From Phoronis australis (Eukaryota > Phoronida > Phoronidae): 64,000 bases of DNA. How positions within the stretch are numbered: the stretch's first letter is position 1; each line of letters starts with the position of its first letter. Positions 21,908 through 34,103 of this stretch are shown here, in pieces. The notes beneath the pieces were generated by a model, which saw nothing but the letters and a program-made list of their open reading frames with translations, searched no databases and was not told where the DNA came from. The translations under genes were made by a program, and so were the position numbers. The DNA is taken from NCBI GenBank assembly GCA_002633005.1, contig NMRA01000157.1:187789-251788 (forward strand), given 5' to 3'.

Positions 21908-24900
21908 CTGAAAAGCAGACAGGGTTGAATGTAAACAAACCAAAAAATGAACGTTTTAAATTTCCAGAAGGATTTTTCACTAGTAGTCTAGAAACATTTT
22001 CTCTCGTAAATGAGGAAGACTTAGGCCTACTTATGGTCGGACCAGTGTTTGGATAGAAAGAGAACCTCCTGATGTCCGGAAGTGCTAAGGCTAAAAATAA
22101 CTCCAACAGGGAAAGGTAGAAAAATCGCGAAATTTGACAACTGTCATGACAAGTGAGTTAGTTATTCTATGAACACTGCTCTGCTATCACTTGCAGAAAT
22201 AGTGAGAAAACGCCAAAAATGTGTTTCTGATTTCCCAAATATGGGGAAAGGAAAGGTGTCAGTACTTTTATTTTAATAAAAGTGTAAATTAAGAAGCTTC
22301 TGCCTTATTACAAAAAACCGGCGTCAGTCCTAGGGTACACGCCAACGGTTTAACCAAGACAATTTGTAATGGAAGAGCTTTCATTCTGTAAATAAGCCGC
22401 GACATAATTTGCATTGAAGTTATATACCGGGATAGCAATAATGACGGCGCATTTTAACGTATCACGTTTAACAATGTACTCTAGCTCTCTTTCTCTACAC
22501 CAAATCATTCATATTCGCGCTCACCGTGGCTGCATTTTCCGTCTCTCTTCATAAAAATATGCCAAATGCTGATACCATGCAAAAACGTCGGATTAAACTT
22601 GCCTAAACTTTTTCCTTGTGACCCAAAGTCTCCTTTGGATCTATAGGATCTTATAGATGTCTGTTTTAGTTTGGCTGTCAGATTTGCGGTTCTCGCATTC
22701 TCTCAACTGTTGTAAGAGTAATTCGATTTTTGTATTTGAAGGATTAGTGTATCCTATTTAATCGAGGTCCAATATTTGTCTTGTACCTGCACCCAAAATT
22801 TCTCCAAATTTCTGCGAAATGGCCCAGTACACATTTTCGAAGTATTCCAGTAAGGGTTTGAATCGCCATGACAATACGCTAAAACTAAAACTAAACTACG
22901 AGAAAAACAGTCACAAGGGTGGGCGGCCAATGAATTTGGTGTTGACTGAAAATGTGTGTAGCAATTTACCACAAAAAAGTGATTCTACGTTCTCTGTTTC
23001 ATAACATGTTAGTAGATATCATTTAATCAAAAATTCTTCAAAGAACAACCTTGGTTCCTCTACCTGATGAAACATGATACACATTACCTGCTGATTCGCA
23101 TTCATGCTCATGACCAGAACTACCACGGCATTTATCACCCACGGTGGCCGACGAATTCGCAATATTTTTCACTTTTCGGAGTTGTAGGCCAAGTGGCATT
23201 CCATAACTTTCGTGAGAGCTTGTTCCGTATAACCAAGCAGCGAACTTAACTGATGGTGAGGTGTGACGAAGTCTGTGACTAAATCCGCCAGAAACTTTGA
23301 CATGTCCCGCCGTGAAAGTAGTACCCGGCACCCTCTTCCAGTCACACACACACACTTGCTTCCCATCTAATTCCAGACCAATTTTTTCTGAATCTTCTAT
23401 TATTACGAGAAGGTAATTGGTGTAGGCGTGTCCTCCTGTTTCAGCACTTGAAGAAGTTGGCGTGGAGAAGCTGTAGTTGCCACTGTATTGCTCCACTGAC
23501 GGTATGAGCAACATGGACGGATCAGATAGCTCGTCGCAGCTTCTTTGACTGACAACCATCTGGACGACCAAGACAGGGGCACTGGCAACGATGTAGTGAT
23601 TTGTGGACGAAGGAAGCAAGTACTCAGAAAATTGTCCTGCCTTTGCGATCGTGGTGTTTGCCTGCCCGTTTATTTTAACAACGGTATTGTCTTGGCTAGC
23701 AACTATGCGGAAGACGTCACCTGTTGTTCGATGAGGTATGGCTTGAGTAGCAAATCGGGTCCCATAAGATTTCACTGGTGGAAGTTGTTCTACCAAATGA
23801 TCTCTAGTTTCACTACCAACTCCTACGTTTGTGTGCACGTTTCCACTAAAAACACTTATTTTTTGGTTACTTGTGATGTGTGTTCCTGTTAAATCACCCG
23901 TACTCTGGATTTGCAAGGTGTCGAAACGGTTGAACTCGACCATAAATGTTTCGCCATTTTGATAGGTTGTACCGTTGTAATCAACATGTAACTCATTTGC
24001 CGGATTTGACAGACGAATGCTAACCAGAGATCCGTTATATTGGCCAATGATCCCAAATTGCGTGAAGGTTTCAGGTGCAGGCGAGTAAGAAACGGTGTAA
24101 TAGCTTGTTCCTTGCAGATGAGTTGGAAGAGCTAAGAACCCGTCGTTGGAAAGCACCTCCTTGTTTAGACCGTAAACAGAAATGTCATTGGTTGCTTCAA
24201 TTAAAAGTGCCTTTGTCGACACGCTGGAGCCTGTCATTCTGAACGCATTGTCAATCAAAAATCGCTTGACTTCTCTTTTCTTTAAGGTAGCATTGAGGTT
24301 GACGTAAGGAGTGTTCCATCTTGGTGAGGTCACTTTGACGAAGGTCTGCTGTCCTCTGATCGGGGTCACATAAAGCTCCAGGGGAAAATTTTTAAGACTT
24401 CCAGTAACTTTGTTTGCCATGTACATGACAAGGAACTCTGTGCTACAGTTGTCAGCTCTCACGTCATCGTGGTTTTCTGTGAAACACAATAAATAGCCAC
24501 TAATATGTTCATGGACAACACGTTTTAGGCTACTGTAAAGATCTTCCTTTGCCAATATACCAGTGCGGAGATACAGTGCCTGCTGTTTCTAATACTGTCC
24601 ATAACTGGAAGTCTTATTTTTCTAAAGTGAAAAAGTACTAATTGATAGTATATCTATACAAACGATAGCCTTGGAAGGTTCCGACTTGCAGTGTGCCAAA
24701 ACATCTACAGATTTCATGTAATTACCACCAAAATGTAGGCTAAACAGCAGCAGCTGAGACAGTCAAAACTGAAGAGACGAGTCCGTAGCTCTGCCATCTC
24801 AAACGTTGTCTACGTTTTCTTGTCCTGTTCGTACCATATTTAATTGGTACGAAAACGGAGTCTGTCGAGAGGCAAGCCCACAATTGATGGTTGAGCATTT

Positions 24901-26377
24901 TTCTACCACGATTACCAATCAGAACGCAGAAACAATTTTACGTGAATAAACTCTGAATTTATAAGTATGTGATTGGAGTCTTTTTGAAATTCATACGTTT
25001 CTCTGTTATGGAAGCTGAAAAAGCCGATACAGAGACTGGTTTTAAAAACACAAAGTATTCCTATGATAATTCATTTAATGCTTTGGACTATCTCGACAGA
25101 AGCGTGCATTTCCTCTGGTCTGTGCACAAAGTTCTAAATTTATAAAATTTTGTGCTGGTTTAGATATTTACGAGAGTCTATTTTTCCCAGCGGAAAGTGG
25201 TCTGGTTGTCACAATAATGTAAACTGAACCAAATGTTCAAAATAGACTCCTTATACATGTTAATCGTACAACAAGTCACAGTCATAAAGTATTCTGAATG
25301 AAATCTGTGACTAAAGAAATCACTGCGCTATAACCAATTTGTCTATGTTCACCCGTCTCTGTCGACATCAGATAGAATCCCAACGAATAGTGGAACACAC
25401 GGAGATCTAATTTGAATTATCACTACACGATAAACATGTGAAGTAAAGCACGACAGCGTTTAACTGAATTGAAATGTATTAGTGGATTGGCGTCTATTGT
25501 TTTTCGCTTTAAATAACTAAAAAATTTCAAAATCACAAAGAAATTCACGGTTAAATATGCAGCGTCTCGCTATATTATAGAAGCAGCTTCATAAGCACAT
25601 GCTGGTTCGAAGCCAAATATTGCTATCTTCTGGGATTACATAGCTTTTCTTAAAGAGGACTTCTAAAAATGGCATGCTTAATAAAAACCGGAAAAGTTCG
25701 ACGGAATTTGATATATAAGTGTAGCCAAATGTAAATGTTTAAGAAAAGATTCCTACTAAAAACACTCAAAATGCATTTTCTCCCCAAAACTGATGGTGTC
25801 ATTTAAAGGTGCCTTTTGTCCTCTTAATAACTGTTATAAAACTGGTCTCCATTTGATCCTCAATACTCAGATTAGAAGTGGCCTCTAGGTTTATGAGGAC
25901 CTTACAATTTACTATTGCTTGAGACCACACTCGGCGCATAAAATGACCAGCCGGGTTAAGTTGGGTAAAGTTTAGCTAACTTGTTGAACCTGGTCTCAAG
26001 CAATAACAAACTTTCACTATTCTTAAGTCTAGAAACCCCTTCGATTCTAAATAAGGAACAAGTTGGGCCTAGCTTCATAAGGACATGTGTCAGAATTTCT
26101 TCAGTATTCAAATTGACTGATGCTCTAGGGTCGCTGCGCAAAAGGTATTTTTTAAAGTTTCCCTGTGGCTCAGCGACCCCTTGGTGCAAGAATATCATAC
26201 ATCTGTGATATTTGAGCCATTAATCATTTGGTCCATTACATGAAACCTGACGATCAAATTTACACGTAGAGATTAAAAATTGCCATCGGAAACCATGCGA
26301 AGATCATTACCTGAAGAGAGTTGTGTTTCTCGTACACGTATAGCAAGAAAAAGCAGGAACACAGCCAGCCGATGCAT
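21336..26377 (-). CDS. Gene A: IgGFc-binding-domain membrane receptor
   Basis: This is a three-exon model on the minus strand: 26377-26311 (signal peptide), 24542-23088 (IgGFc-binding N-terminal domain) and 21907-21336 (membrane span and cytoplasmic tail). The phases agree: exon 1 ends phase 1, exon 2 starts with two bases and ends phase 1, and exon 3 starts with two bases. Joined, they give 698 codons. The predicted protein is a type I single-pass receptor with a leader (1-17), a large extracellular domain, a span near 531-555 and a basic tail of about 140 residues with no tyrosine. IgGFc-binding N-terminal domains occur in FCGBP-like mucus proteins and in many invertebrate surface proteins. 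Ligand and role here are unknown. Additional small exons in the 22.0-23.0 or 24.6-26.3 kb introns cannot be excluded. The exon 2 acceptor lacks a good pyrimidine tract. Confidence 0.72.
21910..23087 (-). other. Gene A intron 2
   Basis: This is AT-rich sequence between the receptor ectodomain exon and the membrane exon. A minus frame at 22754-22972 has several Cys and Trp residues but no matching splice frame that I could support. Confidence 0.5.
23088..24542 (-). CDS. Gene A exon 2: IgGFc-binding N-terminal domain
   Basis: This is a 1455-bp open exon. It reads through YVTPIRGQQTFVKVTSPRWN, SVYGLNKEVLSNDGFLALPT, NQKISVFSGNVHTNVG, HLVEQLPPVKSYGTRFATQA, DVFRIVASQDNTVVKINGQA and a late QMVVSQRSCDELSDPSMLLI block. 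This is the expected course of the IgGFc-binding protein N-terminal domain (the FCGBP family domain): a glycine- and Asn-rich beta structure, the 'ISVFSG' motif and the 'QLPP...YG..F' motif. Several N-x-S/T glycosylation sites are present. The donor is GCAG/gtaatg at 23087. The acceptor gaag at 24543 is the only one in the right phase, though it is weak. The frame stays open for about 50 further bases upstream. The short end segment (DKCRGSSGHEHECESA) is Cys-containing linker. Confidence 0.9.
24543..26310 (-). other. Gene A intron 1
   Basis: This intron runs between the leader exon and the ectodomain exon. It contains a short inverted-repeat element at 25908-26010. No further exon was recognised. 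Confidence 0.5.
25908..26010. mobile_element. Short inverted-repeat element (MITE-like)
   Basis: The left end TTTACTATTGCTTGAGACCA and the right end TGGTCTCAAGCAATAACAAA are inverted copies around GCGCATAAAATGACC. Related copies lie at 55256-55367 and, more diverged, at about 63590-63710. The copies share GGTCTCAA/TTGAGACC ends and a CATAAAATGA core. It is a non-autonomous palindromic repeat. Confidence 0.7.
26311..26377 (-). CDS. Gene A exon 1: signal peptide
   Basis: ATG at 26377 opens MHRLAVFLLFLAIRVRETQL, a short basic start followed by a hydrophobic core, typical of a secretory leader. The exon ends TCAG/gtaatg in phase 1. It matches the gene B leader exon at 54020-54083 in layout (hydrophobic FLLFLA / FFLFLA core, then ETQ, then a phase-1 donor). 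This supports common descent of the two genes. Confidence 0.65.
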
Positions 26378-26379
26378 CC

Positions 26380-27660
26380 TGATTTCCATCGACAAAACTG
26401 CATGTGTAGCGTAAACAGCGATATAACATTTCCTCGTCTCCATTGACGGTGCTTGAGAATATCCATTAGATCAGTCAATTTTTGTGAGTGACTCGACAGA
26501 CACGAGAAGTGGCTCTTCAAACCAGGGTACGCAAATTTGAGCAAGGTTTGATTATGTACCTTTGAAATGAGTACTATACTTTGCCGTTTGAAAATGTCAG
26601 CGTTATTGAATTTAAAAAATGACTCGTCCGGTAATTTTCATTAGTTACAACGGTATATTCAATCTTATTACCAAACTGTGACGTTAAGTATTTCATGATT
26701 GGCACGCTGTCTTTCGAATAAAATCGTGTCTATGTGAACAATCAATAATTATTTTTAATTAGAACGTTGCTTTTCAGGTAAAACGCGTAGGTGAAAGTAG
26801 AATCTATTGCAACGTTTGCATGGATGGCTATTTAAGGATACTATTTAATGCTGCAATCCTGTTTAAACCGTCAATTGCGATGCATGTGTTCGAATGTTTT
26901 TCAGTAAAGCGTAAAACTGGTGTTTAAGCTCATGCTTGTTGGCCGTTTGGGTGTAACAGTTGTGAACGAAAGCCCACCGCCCATCTCAACCACTGAGGTG
27001 AAGTTTGTATCGTATTAGTTCCCGGGTTGGATGGAAGAGGACTGACAACAAGAGAAAAAGTTGCTTTTATTGACTACACTAATACGCATACACGCGTTCC
27101 ATTATAATTGGAACCCCGGTGCAAAACGGATGCCCAGGAGTCGAAAACACACCCCTGCACCTTCAAAACAGTTAGTCAGCCCGAAAAACACGAACCGTTA
27201 CCTTTAAAATACCTTTAGAATACTGGGTACCGAAACACCATTCTCGCACTTAGTGTCAAACATTGTTTGTCTCAAGAAAATAGTACCTTAGTATCTTTAA
27301 ACTGCTTTTTGTTCATACAACATGTATCATTTTTACATTTTGACGAAAAATAAATCTCCCTACTTTAAATAGTTGTTGTGATTTGTTTTTTTACTACCGG
27401 TATATGGTAATTTTAGACAAGTAATGACCGATTGGCGTTCTCCCGCTATCCTGCTGCTCAAATTGTGGTGCGAAGTTTTGCGTCGGCTTTTGGCGCCGTG
27501 AAATATTGCGTCACCTATTGGCCTGTTTCTTTTTTCACAATTCTTCAACCAACTGTTCTTCCACACGGTTGCGTACACGTGATAATAAATTATAGGAACT
27601 GTTTTCATTTCGTTACAAGTTTTTAATATTTTAATGCCAGCAAACCAAACTTCAGAACAA
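26380..27660. other. No supported gene
   Basis: This region lies upstream of gene A and probably includes its promoter. No clear TATA box or other site stands out. Open frames at 27360-27746 overlap the MITE at 27667 and are not convincing. Confidence 0.4.
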
Positions 27661-27666
27661 ATTTTG

Positions 27667-27925
27667 CAACAGTGATTCATCAAAAAGAGCAGAGGCGGAT
27701 CTACAGGGAGGTTCAGGGGGTTCAAACCCCCTCGGGACAGGATCAAAAATAAAAATTGAAAAAAAATTCGCCAGAAAAACGAAACCAGCTACTAAAAACC
27801 AAAAAAATCTTACACGGGAGGAGGGAAACCCCCTCCCAACCTTCCTTCCTCTCGGCGCTACACGCCTCGGATTCGCTCGAATCCTAACCCCCGCCCCTTA
27901 CTGAAAACGACATCTGCCACTGAAG
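27667..27925. mobile_element. MITE-like element, complete copy
   Basis: It starts at about GAGGCGGATCTACAGGGAGG and ends CGACATCTGCCACTG, an imperfect inverted repeat. Internal CAGGGGGTTCAAACCCCCTCGG and GGAAACCCCCTCCC hairpins are present. This is the uninterrupted form of the outer element that appears nested at 10658 and 18296. Confidence 0.65.
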
Positions 27926-28159
27926 AGTGTGAATGCGTAGCTGAGTTCAGAAATTCCGATTCCAAATTCCGTTTAAATGATCGATGAGGAGTTGAGTACA
28001 CTTATTTGAGGGCAAGAACGGTGAAATTGGTGTCGGTGCAGGTGTTTTGAGTGAATAATTCTCGCGGTCCATTTCAAAATCCGAAAAACGATAATTCTGC
28101 CGGGAATAATGTACTCTTTACAAGTAAATCGACGAACCCTAAAATGCTGCCAATCTTAA

Positions 28160-28232
28160 AGATATTTTATTTTTTTATTTTTTTTATTTTTTTATTTTTT
28201 ATTTTAAAAAATCTTAAAGATATTTAAAAGGA
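28160..28232 (+). repeat. T-rich low-complexity tract between short repeats
   Basis: A run of T7-8 blocks separated by single A bases is flanked by a direct repeat of AATCTTAAAGATATTT. The arrangement suggests slippage or a target-site duplication around a lost insertion. Confidence 0.7.
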
Positions 28233-28239
28233 TTAATCA

Positions 28240-29800
28240 ACAATGGGACTCGAGAGTCGAAACAATATTTTTGTTTTTTTTTATTTTTGAAAACATTTTG
28301 GGAGAAACTATTGAATAATCTGAAATTAACTAATTTAATTAATCGCCGAGATAACGTGTTGACTCAGTATAGATTATAATCGCCCACACACAACTTGCGC
28401 GAGTTATACCGATAAAAATCAAGTGACAAAGGGAATAGAATATAGGTTAAGTTTTATTATTGACAATTTTCAACAAACAAATGCAGAGAACATGTCAACT
28501 TAAAAATACTTGGAGATGCTTTAACGCTTGAGGTTACCGACAACGGTCTCAGTCAGAAAATTTGAAAAATTGTCTGGATTTCTTGTCTGACCCCCCGGGT
28601 TCCTGTTTTAAATGTCCGTGTTCGTGTTTTAAACTCCGGGATTTGTTTTTTTTTCGGTCTGGTTAGCAGTTTTGAAGGTGCGGGGATCTGTTTTCAACTC
28701 CGGGTTATCTGTTTTACTCCGGGATTCCAGTTTCGATGGAACGCCCCCATTCTGTTTTGTGGTATTCATATTCTTTCGCCATGATATTGAAAAACTTCTT
28801 CAAAACGAAAAAAAAATGTTAACCTGTCCTAATCCAAGACAACTCTTCGGTCTGTCCCCTCTGATGGTCAATAATTTTTGGAAAGTGATAGAATGAAATA
28901 ACTTCTCTATCACCCCTGCTCGAGCAGCTAGCTATTACACAAAATGTCACCATTATATTGAGTAAATTCTGCCGAGAATTCAGCTAAGAAAAGTGTCTTT
29001 GCTTCACGATACCACAACCACACTGAATGAAATATTTGTCCTCCAACGCAGCTGATAATCTAACTGATGACCTCATTTGAAAACACCTATGGCGCGCTTG
29101 CGCAGCTCCACGTTTTGACTCGAATGCTTACATGCGTACTCTGTGTGATAGTACCTGTTTGTTGAAGAAATGATTCAAGTTACGTATGGAAGTTCACGCG
29201 TGGGCTGAATATCTTCTTTTAAATGAACAGGTGGGCTATGGCCTCTTTGTGCTCCACCGTGGCTGCACCCCTGCACGTGAATATTTCTCCACTTTGGATT
29301 TGAACATGAGTCTCCATTGACAAGGCAACAAATATTGATACAGATTCAAATTGGCGTATTTGGACTTGGGTATTTGGAGCGCCTATGACATTGCGTTGGC
29401 CAATTATAGGCGTAGGAGAGAATTTTGCCGCCCCGCTCGTCGCCGCCAAAATCTATCTCCCCGTCGTCACCAATTCTCCAAATTTCTCCCCACCGGTCGT
29501 CGTAGAATTTCCTAAGCCCCCGCGGGCCGATTTCACCTGCTGTCCCTTTTTATAAGATTTTCCTTTCTGTATTTTACGTTGCATTTTCCGCAGCCTGAAC
29601 GTTTTCTTGTTTTGTCAAAATTTTCCATAATTTTGCCAGAATGTGGGTTGCAATTGCCTTTCCGACTAATTCGCCTACGCACATGCATAATCCAAGAAAT
29701 TACTTCGACCACAAATATTCTCTTCTCTGCGGAATTTTAACACAATCTTTCGTAAAAAACCTGTCGCCACCTGTCGGAAACTGAGAGCAGCAACACACAG
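28240..29800. other. No supported gene
   Basis: This is intergenic sequence with a patch of CTCCGGG/TGTTTTA repeats at about 28580-28730. I found no supported exon. Confidence 0.4.
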
Positions 29801-29805
29801 AGCAC

Positions 29806-29955
29806 TGTGTAGGCCCAAATTGTCAAACCGTCCCAAATGTCACAGCTTCATATCTGTGACAGTTTGGGTCAGCACTGTAAGCCCAACTTGTGACAATGTG
29901 CCCAAAATGTCGCAACAATTTTTGCGTGTGTCACTTTGGGCCTGCACTGTAGTAC
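29806..29955. mobile_element. Palindromic MITE-like repeat
   Basis: CACTGTGTAGGCCCAAATTGTCA at the left is mirrored by TGTCACTTTGGGCCTGCACTG at the right, with internal TGTGACA and GCCCAA motifs repeated in both orientations. A fragment with CAGGCCCAAATTGTCACACCG occurs at about 36251-36300. Confidence 0.65.
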
Positions 29956-30884
29956 ACAGGTTCGTAAAATGCAATTCGTGTGCTGTAGAATGGACATATT
30001 CCAACAACACAGTCTATTTTCAAATGTCCACCGGTCTCAACTAATAAATCGAAATAGATTGGATAAAACGAACTTGAATACATGGTTAGGGGCGTCAAGA
30101 GGGTGCGGACGGGAGGGCCCACAACCCCGGAGCCCGTGGCAGTTAAGGGCTCCGTCGGTAAAAAAACATGGTTATGGAGTCATGTTCTACTAATGGCTTA
30201 GCTGTGGAATAAGAAACTGTGCGAATCATTCTTTCTGCTGTCGATCCACAGATGGTGTGGCAATGTGACATGCCAGAGTACTGTTTTCGTACAGCGGCAC
30301 ACTGAGGAAAATTATCTCGGGATCTCGAAATCCTGAAATGATTAAGTCTCGAGATCCTGGGATGATTAAAAAAGAAACCTGCGATGTCATCTTTGGGCCA
30401 CCGTAGCACGGCTTTGCCTTCATGTTTGTTTTTTAATATTCATAGAACTAAATTTGCTGAGAACAAAAACGAAGTCATTTGCTTAACGTTGTTTAGGTTG
30501 TATAGTAAAGCTGTATAGTAAAGCCGTTTTGAAAAGATCATGTAATGTTATACCCGCAGAAATGAGTATTTTTCGACTTCGCAAAGGTTGTTATAGAGAG
30601 GATTATTGTTTTAACCACCATAAACTTCGTCACAGAAACATGCTTGAAACTCGCTTTGATAGAAATTAGAGGTAGCTATACACAAATCTCGATATCTAGG
30701 CCTTAAATACTCACACACACAGTGATAACTAGGTTTCCGAAAAATTCCATTGCATGATTTCATTAGTGTAGGAAAACATCGCAGATAAAACGGAAAAATG
30801 TGGAATATATCAACAAGCTAGCTGCATCTTCTTGTACAGGCTTACTTACATTTAAGTTAAACTCATATGAGTGTGTGTGTGTGT

Positions 30885-30970
30885 NNNNNNNNNNNNNNNN
30901 NNNNNNNNNNNNNNNNNNNNNNNNNNNNNNNNNNNNNNNNNNNNNNNNNNNNNNNNNNNNNNNNNNNNNN
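30885..30970. other. Assembly gap in a GT microsatellite
   Basis: There are 86 unknown bases, preceded by (GT)n and followed by GTGTTGCGG. The gap sits about 150 bases upstream of the putative first exon at 31126 and may hide other coding sequence. Confidence 0.98.
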
Positions 30971-31125
30971 GTGTTGCGGTAACGCCATCTTGTGTACAGG
31001 AAGGTAGGTAGGCAGAGTTATATCTAAGAAATACGCGGGAAAATCGCGTCATGACATATTGCTCTACGTCATAAACATAAGAAAGTTTATTCGACTTCTG
31101 TAAGTAAACGGTTCAGGACGAAAAT

Positions 31126-31193
31126 ATGAGTGACATAGAAGAATTATGAGAAATTCTGAAAGAAAAATTTGATGACATCGCTTCTCGTATGAG
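31126..31193 (+). pseudogene. Candidate exon 1 with in-frame TGA
   Basis: ATG AGT GAC ATA GAA GAA TTA is followed by TGA at 31147. The frame then continues GAA ATT CTG AAA GAA AAA TTT GAT and ends ATGAG/gtaggt. The text after the stop (EILKEKFDDIASRM) is strongly helix-like, which is why I treat the stop as a lesion or recoding and not as the end of an unrelated frame. Confidence 0.4.
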
Positions 31194-31540
31194 GTAGGTT
31201 ATAAGAGTAGATAGTACTTTATTTACACGTAATTTGCTTGATAACTTATAATATTGATCAGTTTTCACGAAAAATTTTCCCTTATCTATCTTAAAAATTA
31301 CTCTTCTTGTTACAAAATAATATGCATGACGCTCTTCATCTTGTTTTCTCCTTCTCTAGTTATTCCTATCCTCGTTCCCCTCCTCCTCGTTTTCACCAAT
31401 TACATAACCATTCCCATCTTCATCGTCACCACCGTCTTTCCTTTTAGCCAACTTCACCAAGTGTATCCTTTTAGTCTTCTTTTATCAGATTTCACCCGTA
31501 ACAGTCTATTAACCATCAAGAATCTCTTGATTTTCGATAG

Positions 31541-31773
31541 GTTTCTGGAGGGACTGAAGGACGCATTACAGATAAAAGCACGTGTCGAGAAGCAATATAT
31601 ACATGTACGCAGCTGGAACGAGCCGCAGCGAGAATCTTTGGTCTGCAGGACCACGCACCACCAATCGCGGAAGAGGCCATAAGTCTCGTGACACACGACA
31701 TGATATACAGTTCTGTGGCCCATCGGAGGAGCAGCGATAAAACACTGGATTCAGTTCTTTGCAACCTAGACAG
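31541..31773 (+). CDS. Exon 2 of the helical gene
   Basis: The acceptor is ttttcgatag and the donor is GACAG/gtaaag. The 233-bp exon is open in the frame that joins exon 3 and reads QLERAAARIFGLQDHAPPIA, then EEAISLVTHDMIYSSVAHRR, then KTLDSVLCNLD. In the frame dictated by exon 1 it instead reads FLEGLKDALQIKARVEKQY before diverging. The change between the two plausible frames falls at about 31590-31612. Confidence 0.5.
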
Positions 31774-32705
31774 GTAAAGCCGGCCATGAACTGCATGCGC
31801 AAGTCAAGTGTCCGTACAAGTCACTCTTAATCGTTCAAAGCGAAATAGTCGTCATAAGTGTTATTCTCCGTAGTTCATGTTAAAACACAATCGATTAGGC
31901 TGCAGTTGGAGACTGGAAACCCGTCTATATTTTACGCAGACGAAATCGCAATCAGACCTGGGCCTGAAACCACTACACTTCTCGAAAAGTTATTTCACAA
32001 TTTATCAAACCCATCACTTGAAATTTAAATCGGTCAGTTTTCGAAAGTGGTCAAGAATTTTCTAAAATTTAAAATGAAAACTGGGCTACTTAACCTTACA
32101 AAATTGACCTCAAAGTTTGCCCTACTATGATAAACTTTTATGTCCATGACTACGAAAATATCTCCATCAACAAGTAAAATGCTTTGAAAAAACGGGGTCG
32201 CCAGATCTTCCAAATTACGTTGCCTGCTTCATCAAAGTTTTATCGTAATTCCAATTAATTACAATTGTTATTATGTATAGTTATGCACCTGTATTACCTA
32301 TACAGAAATATGATAAAAATGTAGTTATCTCTCAATTTTCCGTTCTTGAGAAGACCACTAAAATATTTGAGTTTTTGGCGCGTCTCTTAAAGTCTCTCGC
32401 AGTAGCTGGACAGCCGATGACAACTGCGAACGATAACTCTTACAGCATTCTTCTAAACCAGCGCTGCGGTCTTCAATGCAAATTTCCAAAAGAGTCCTCC
32501 CTTTTCCAGGAAAATTCCCTGGGGCTGTTTGGATGCAAATCACTTTGTAAATATCAATGTCTCCGAATGGAGGCTTATTCAGAAATCTCCTGCTAAGGTT
32601 GACGGGTGACTTACAAATGTAAACGGCTACTTACGTTAACGCACGTTCAAGAACTAGACCAAATGATTTGGTAATGGTGGTACAAGTACATCATTCTATT
32701 TTTAG

Positions 32706-32805
32706 TTTTCTTGAGGGTATCAATCTGAAACGCCTAAAGACTAGGACGAAAAAGTTGGTTAAGAAGAGAAGAAAAGATGGAACACAGACCAAACTTGGGT
32801 CAGAG
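32706..32805 (+). CDS. Exon 3 of the helical gene
   Basis: The acceptor is attctatttttag and the donor is TCAGAG/gtaagc. It encodes FLEGINLKRLKTRTKKLVKK followed by a basic, Thr-rich stretch. The phases (2 in, 0 out) match exons 2 and 4. Confidence 0.55.
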
Positions 32806-34103
32806 GTAAGCACTGCTGTTAATAGTTCATAAAATTTCACCAAGAACGTGACATTTGAATTGAATTGTAAATCCATTGAAAGACTGGTCTACCATTTTCA
32901 CCCGAAACAAGGCCAATAAAACATTACAGGGGCACCCTCATGACAAAGTGCAAATACCTTCGTTAACATAAGAAAACGTATAAAACTCGGCCTTTTACCC
33001 ATACCTGATCTGTTCTCACCCAAAAAGAGAACCGCACCTTTGACCACAATCCGGCCACCTTTCATGTGAAGCATAAAAACAAGCCCACTTAAGATCTCAT
33101 TTAAAGTATGTAAAATCAATGGAACAGATGTCATACCGGGGTAGAGCTCAGTAGGTGTCTCGCGGCTAGAAAAATCAAGCCAAAATCACGTGTTCTCATT
33201 TAAGGTTATCTCGAACCTTGTCAAATTCGTTCCTCAATCACAGGATACGGCTTACACCCGGTTCCCAAAATCACAGTTGTCCAACCATGGACACGGTTCA
33301 CCTACTATCTCATAGGATCACCTAACACGGGACTGGAGTCAGTGACCTATTTTTTGGCTAAAAACCAGTCTGCTACTAATGTCTCACTTTGTTTTACAAA
33401 CGTCAAGCCAACGCTAAATGCTGAAAGTCGACTCAATGTAATAAAACAAGAATCCCTGGTTGAGAAACAAAACTCATAAATCTACATCTGGGTATTCGTA
33501 GTCGAATTTTTGACTTTCGGATTTTGACGAAAATCAAAACTCTCTTCGAGAAACTGGCGTTGGAGTCCGGGCACGTGCTTGGCGGTCGGGGAATCGTTGT
33601 CTGTAACTCGGTGAGTTGAAAGTTTTGGGTAGTATAAGCCGTGAGTCTTTGGAATTTGTATTGCTGTATTATGAGACGGCTAGAACGACTTTGTGAGTCG
33701 CTGAGCTGGTTGAGCTTGTGAGCTGTGCTTTGAACGTGATGAACTACTTGTACGGTATATTAATGTGTGTATCAGATGAGTTGTATCCAGTCTTCAGCAC
33801 TTCTGTAACTGGTTTCTTGTGTTTTCAAAGGCGAATAGCAGAGAAATAAACAACAACGAATTCGGCAAGGTCTTTACTTTCTTACGTAAACATTCCTCTA
33901 CATTGTTGACATTCAATAATCGTGACTGCATGGCTAATGTAATAACGCATTTGTATTCGTTGTTACAATGAATACGAAAATGTTTCCCTTTGAAGACAGC
34001 TCTTCAAAATTACGTTACCAGCATCCCGTACGTCTGAGAATCACAACTGAATGAAAATCGACTTCAGACTAAAGCTTCACCTCACTAAATATCTTTTCAA
34101 TAG

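Noticed and set aside
23545-23892. Plus-strand 115-codon frame
   Set aside because: It is the antisense shadow of the IgGFc-binding exon.
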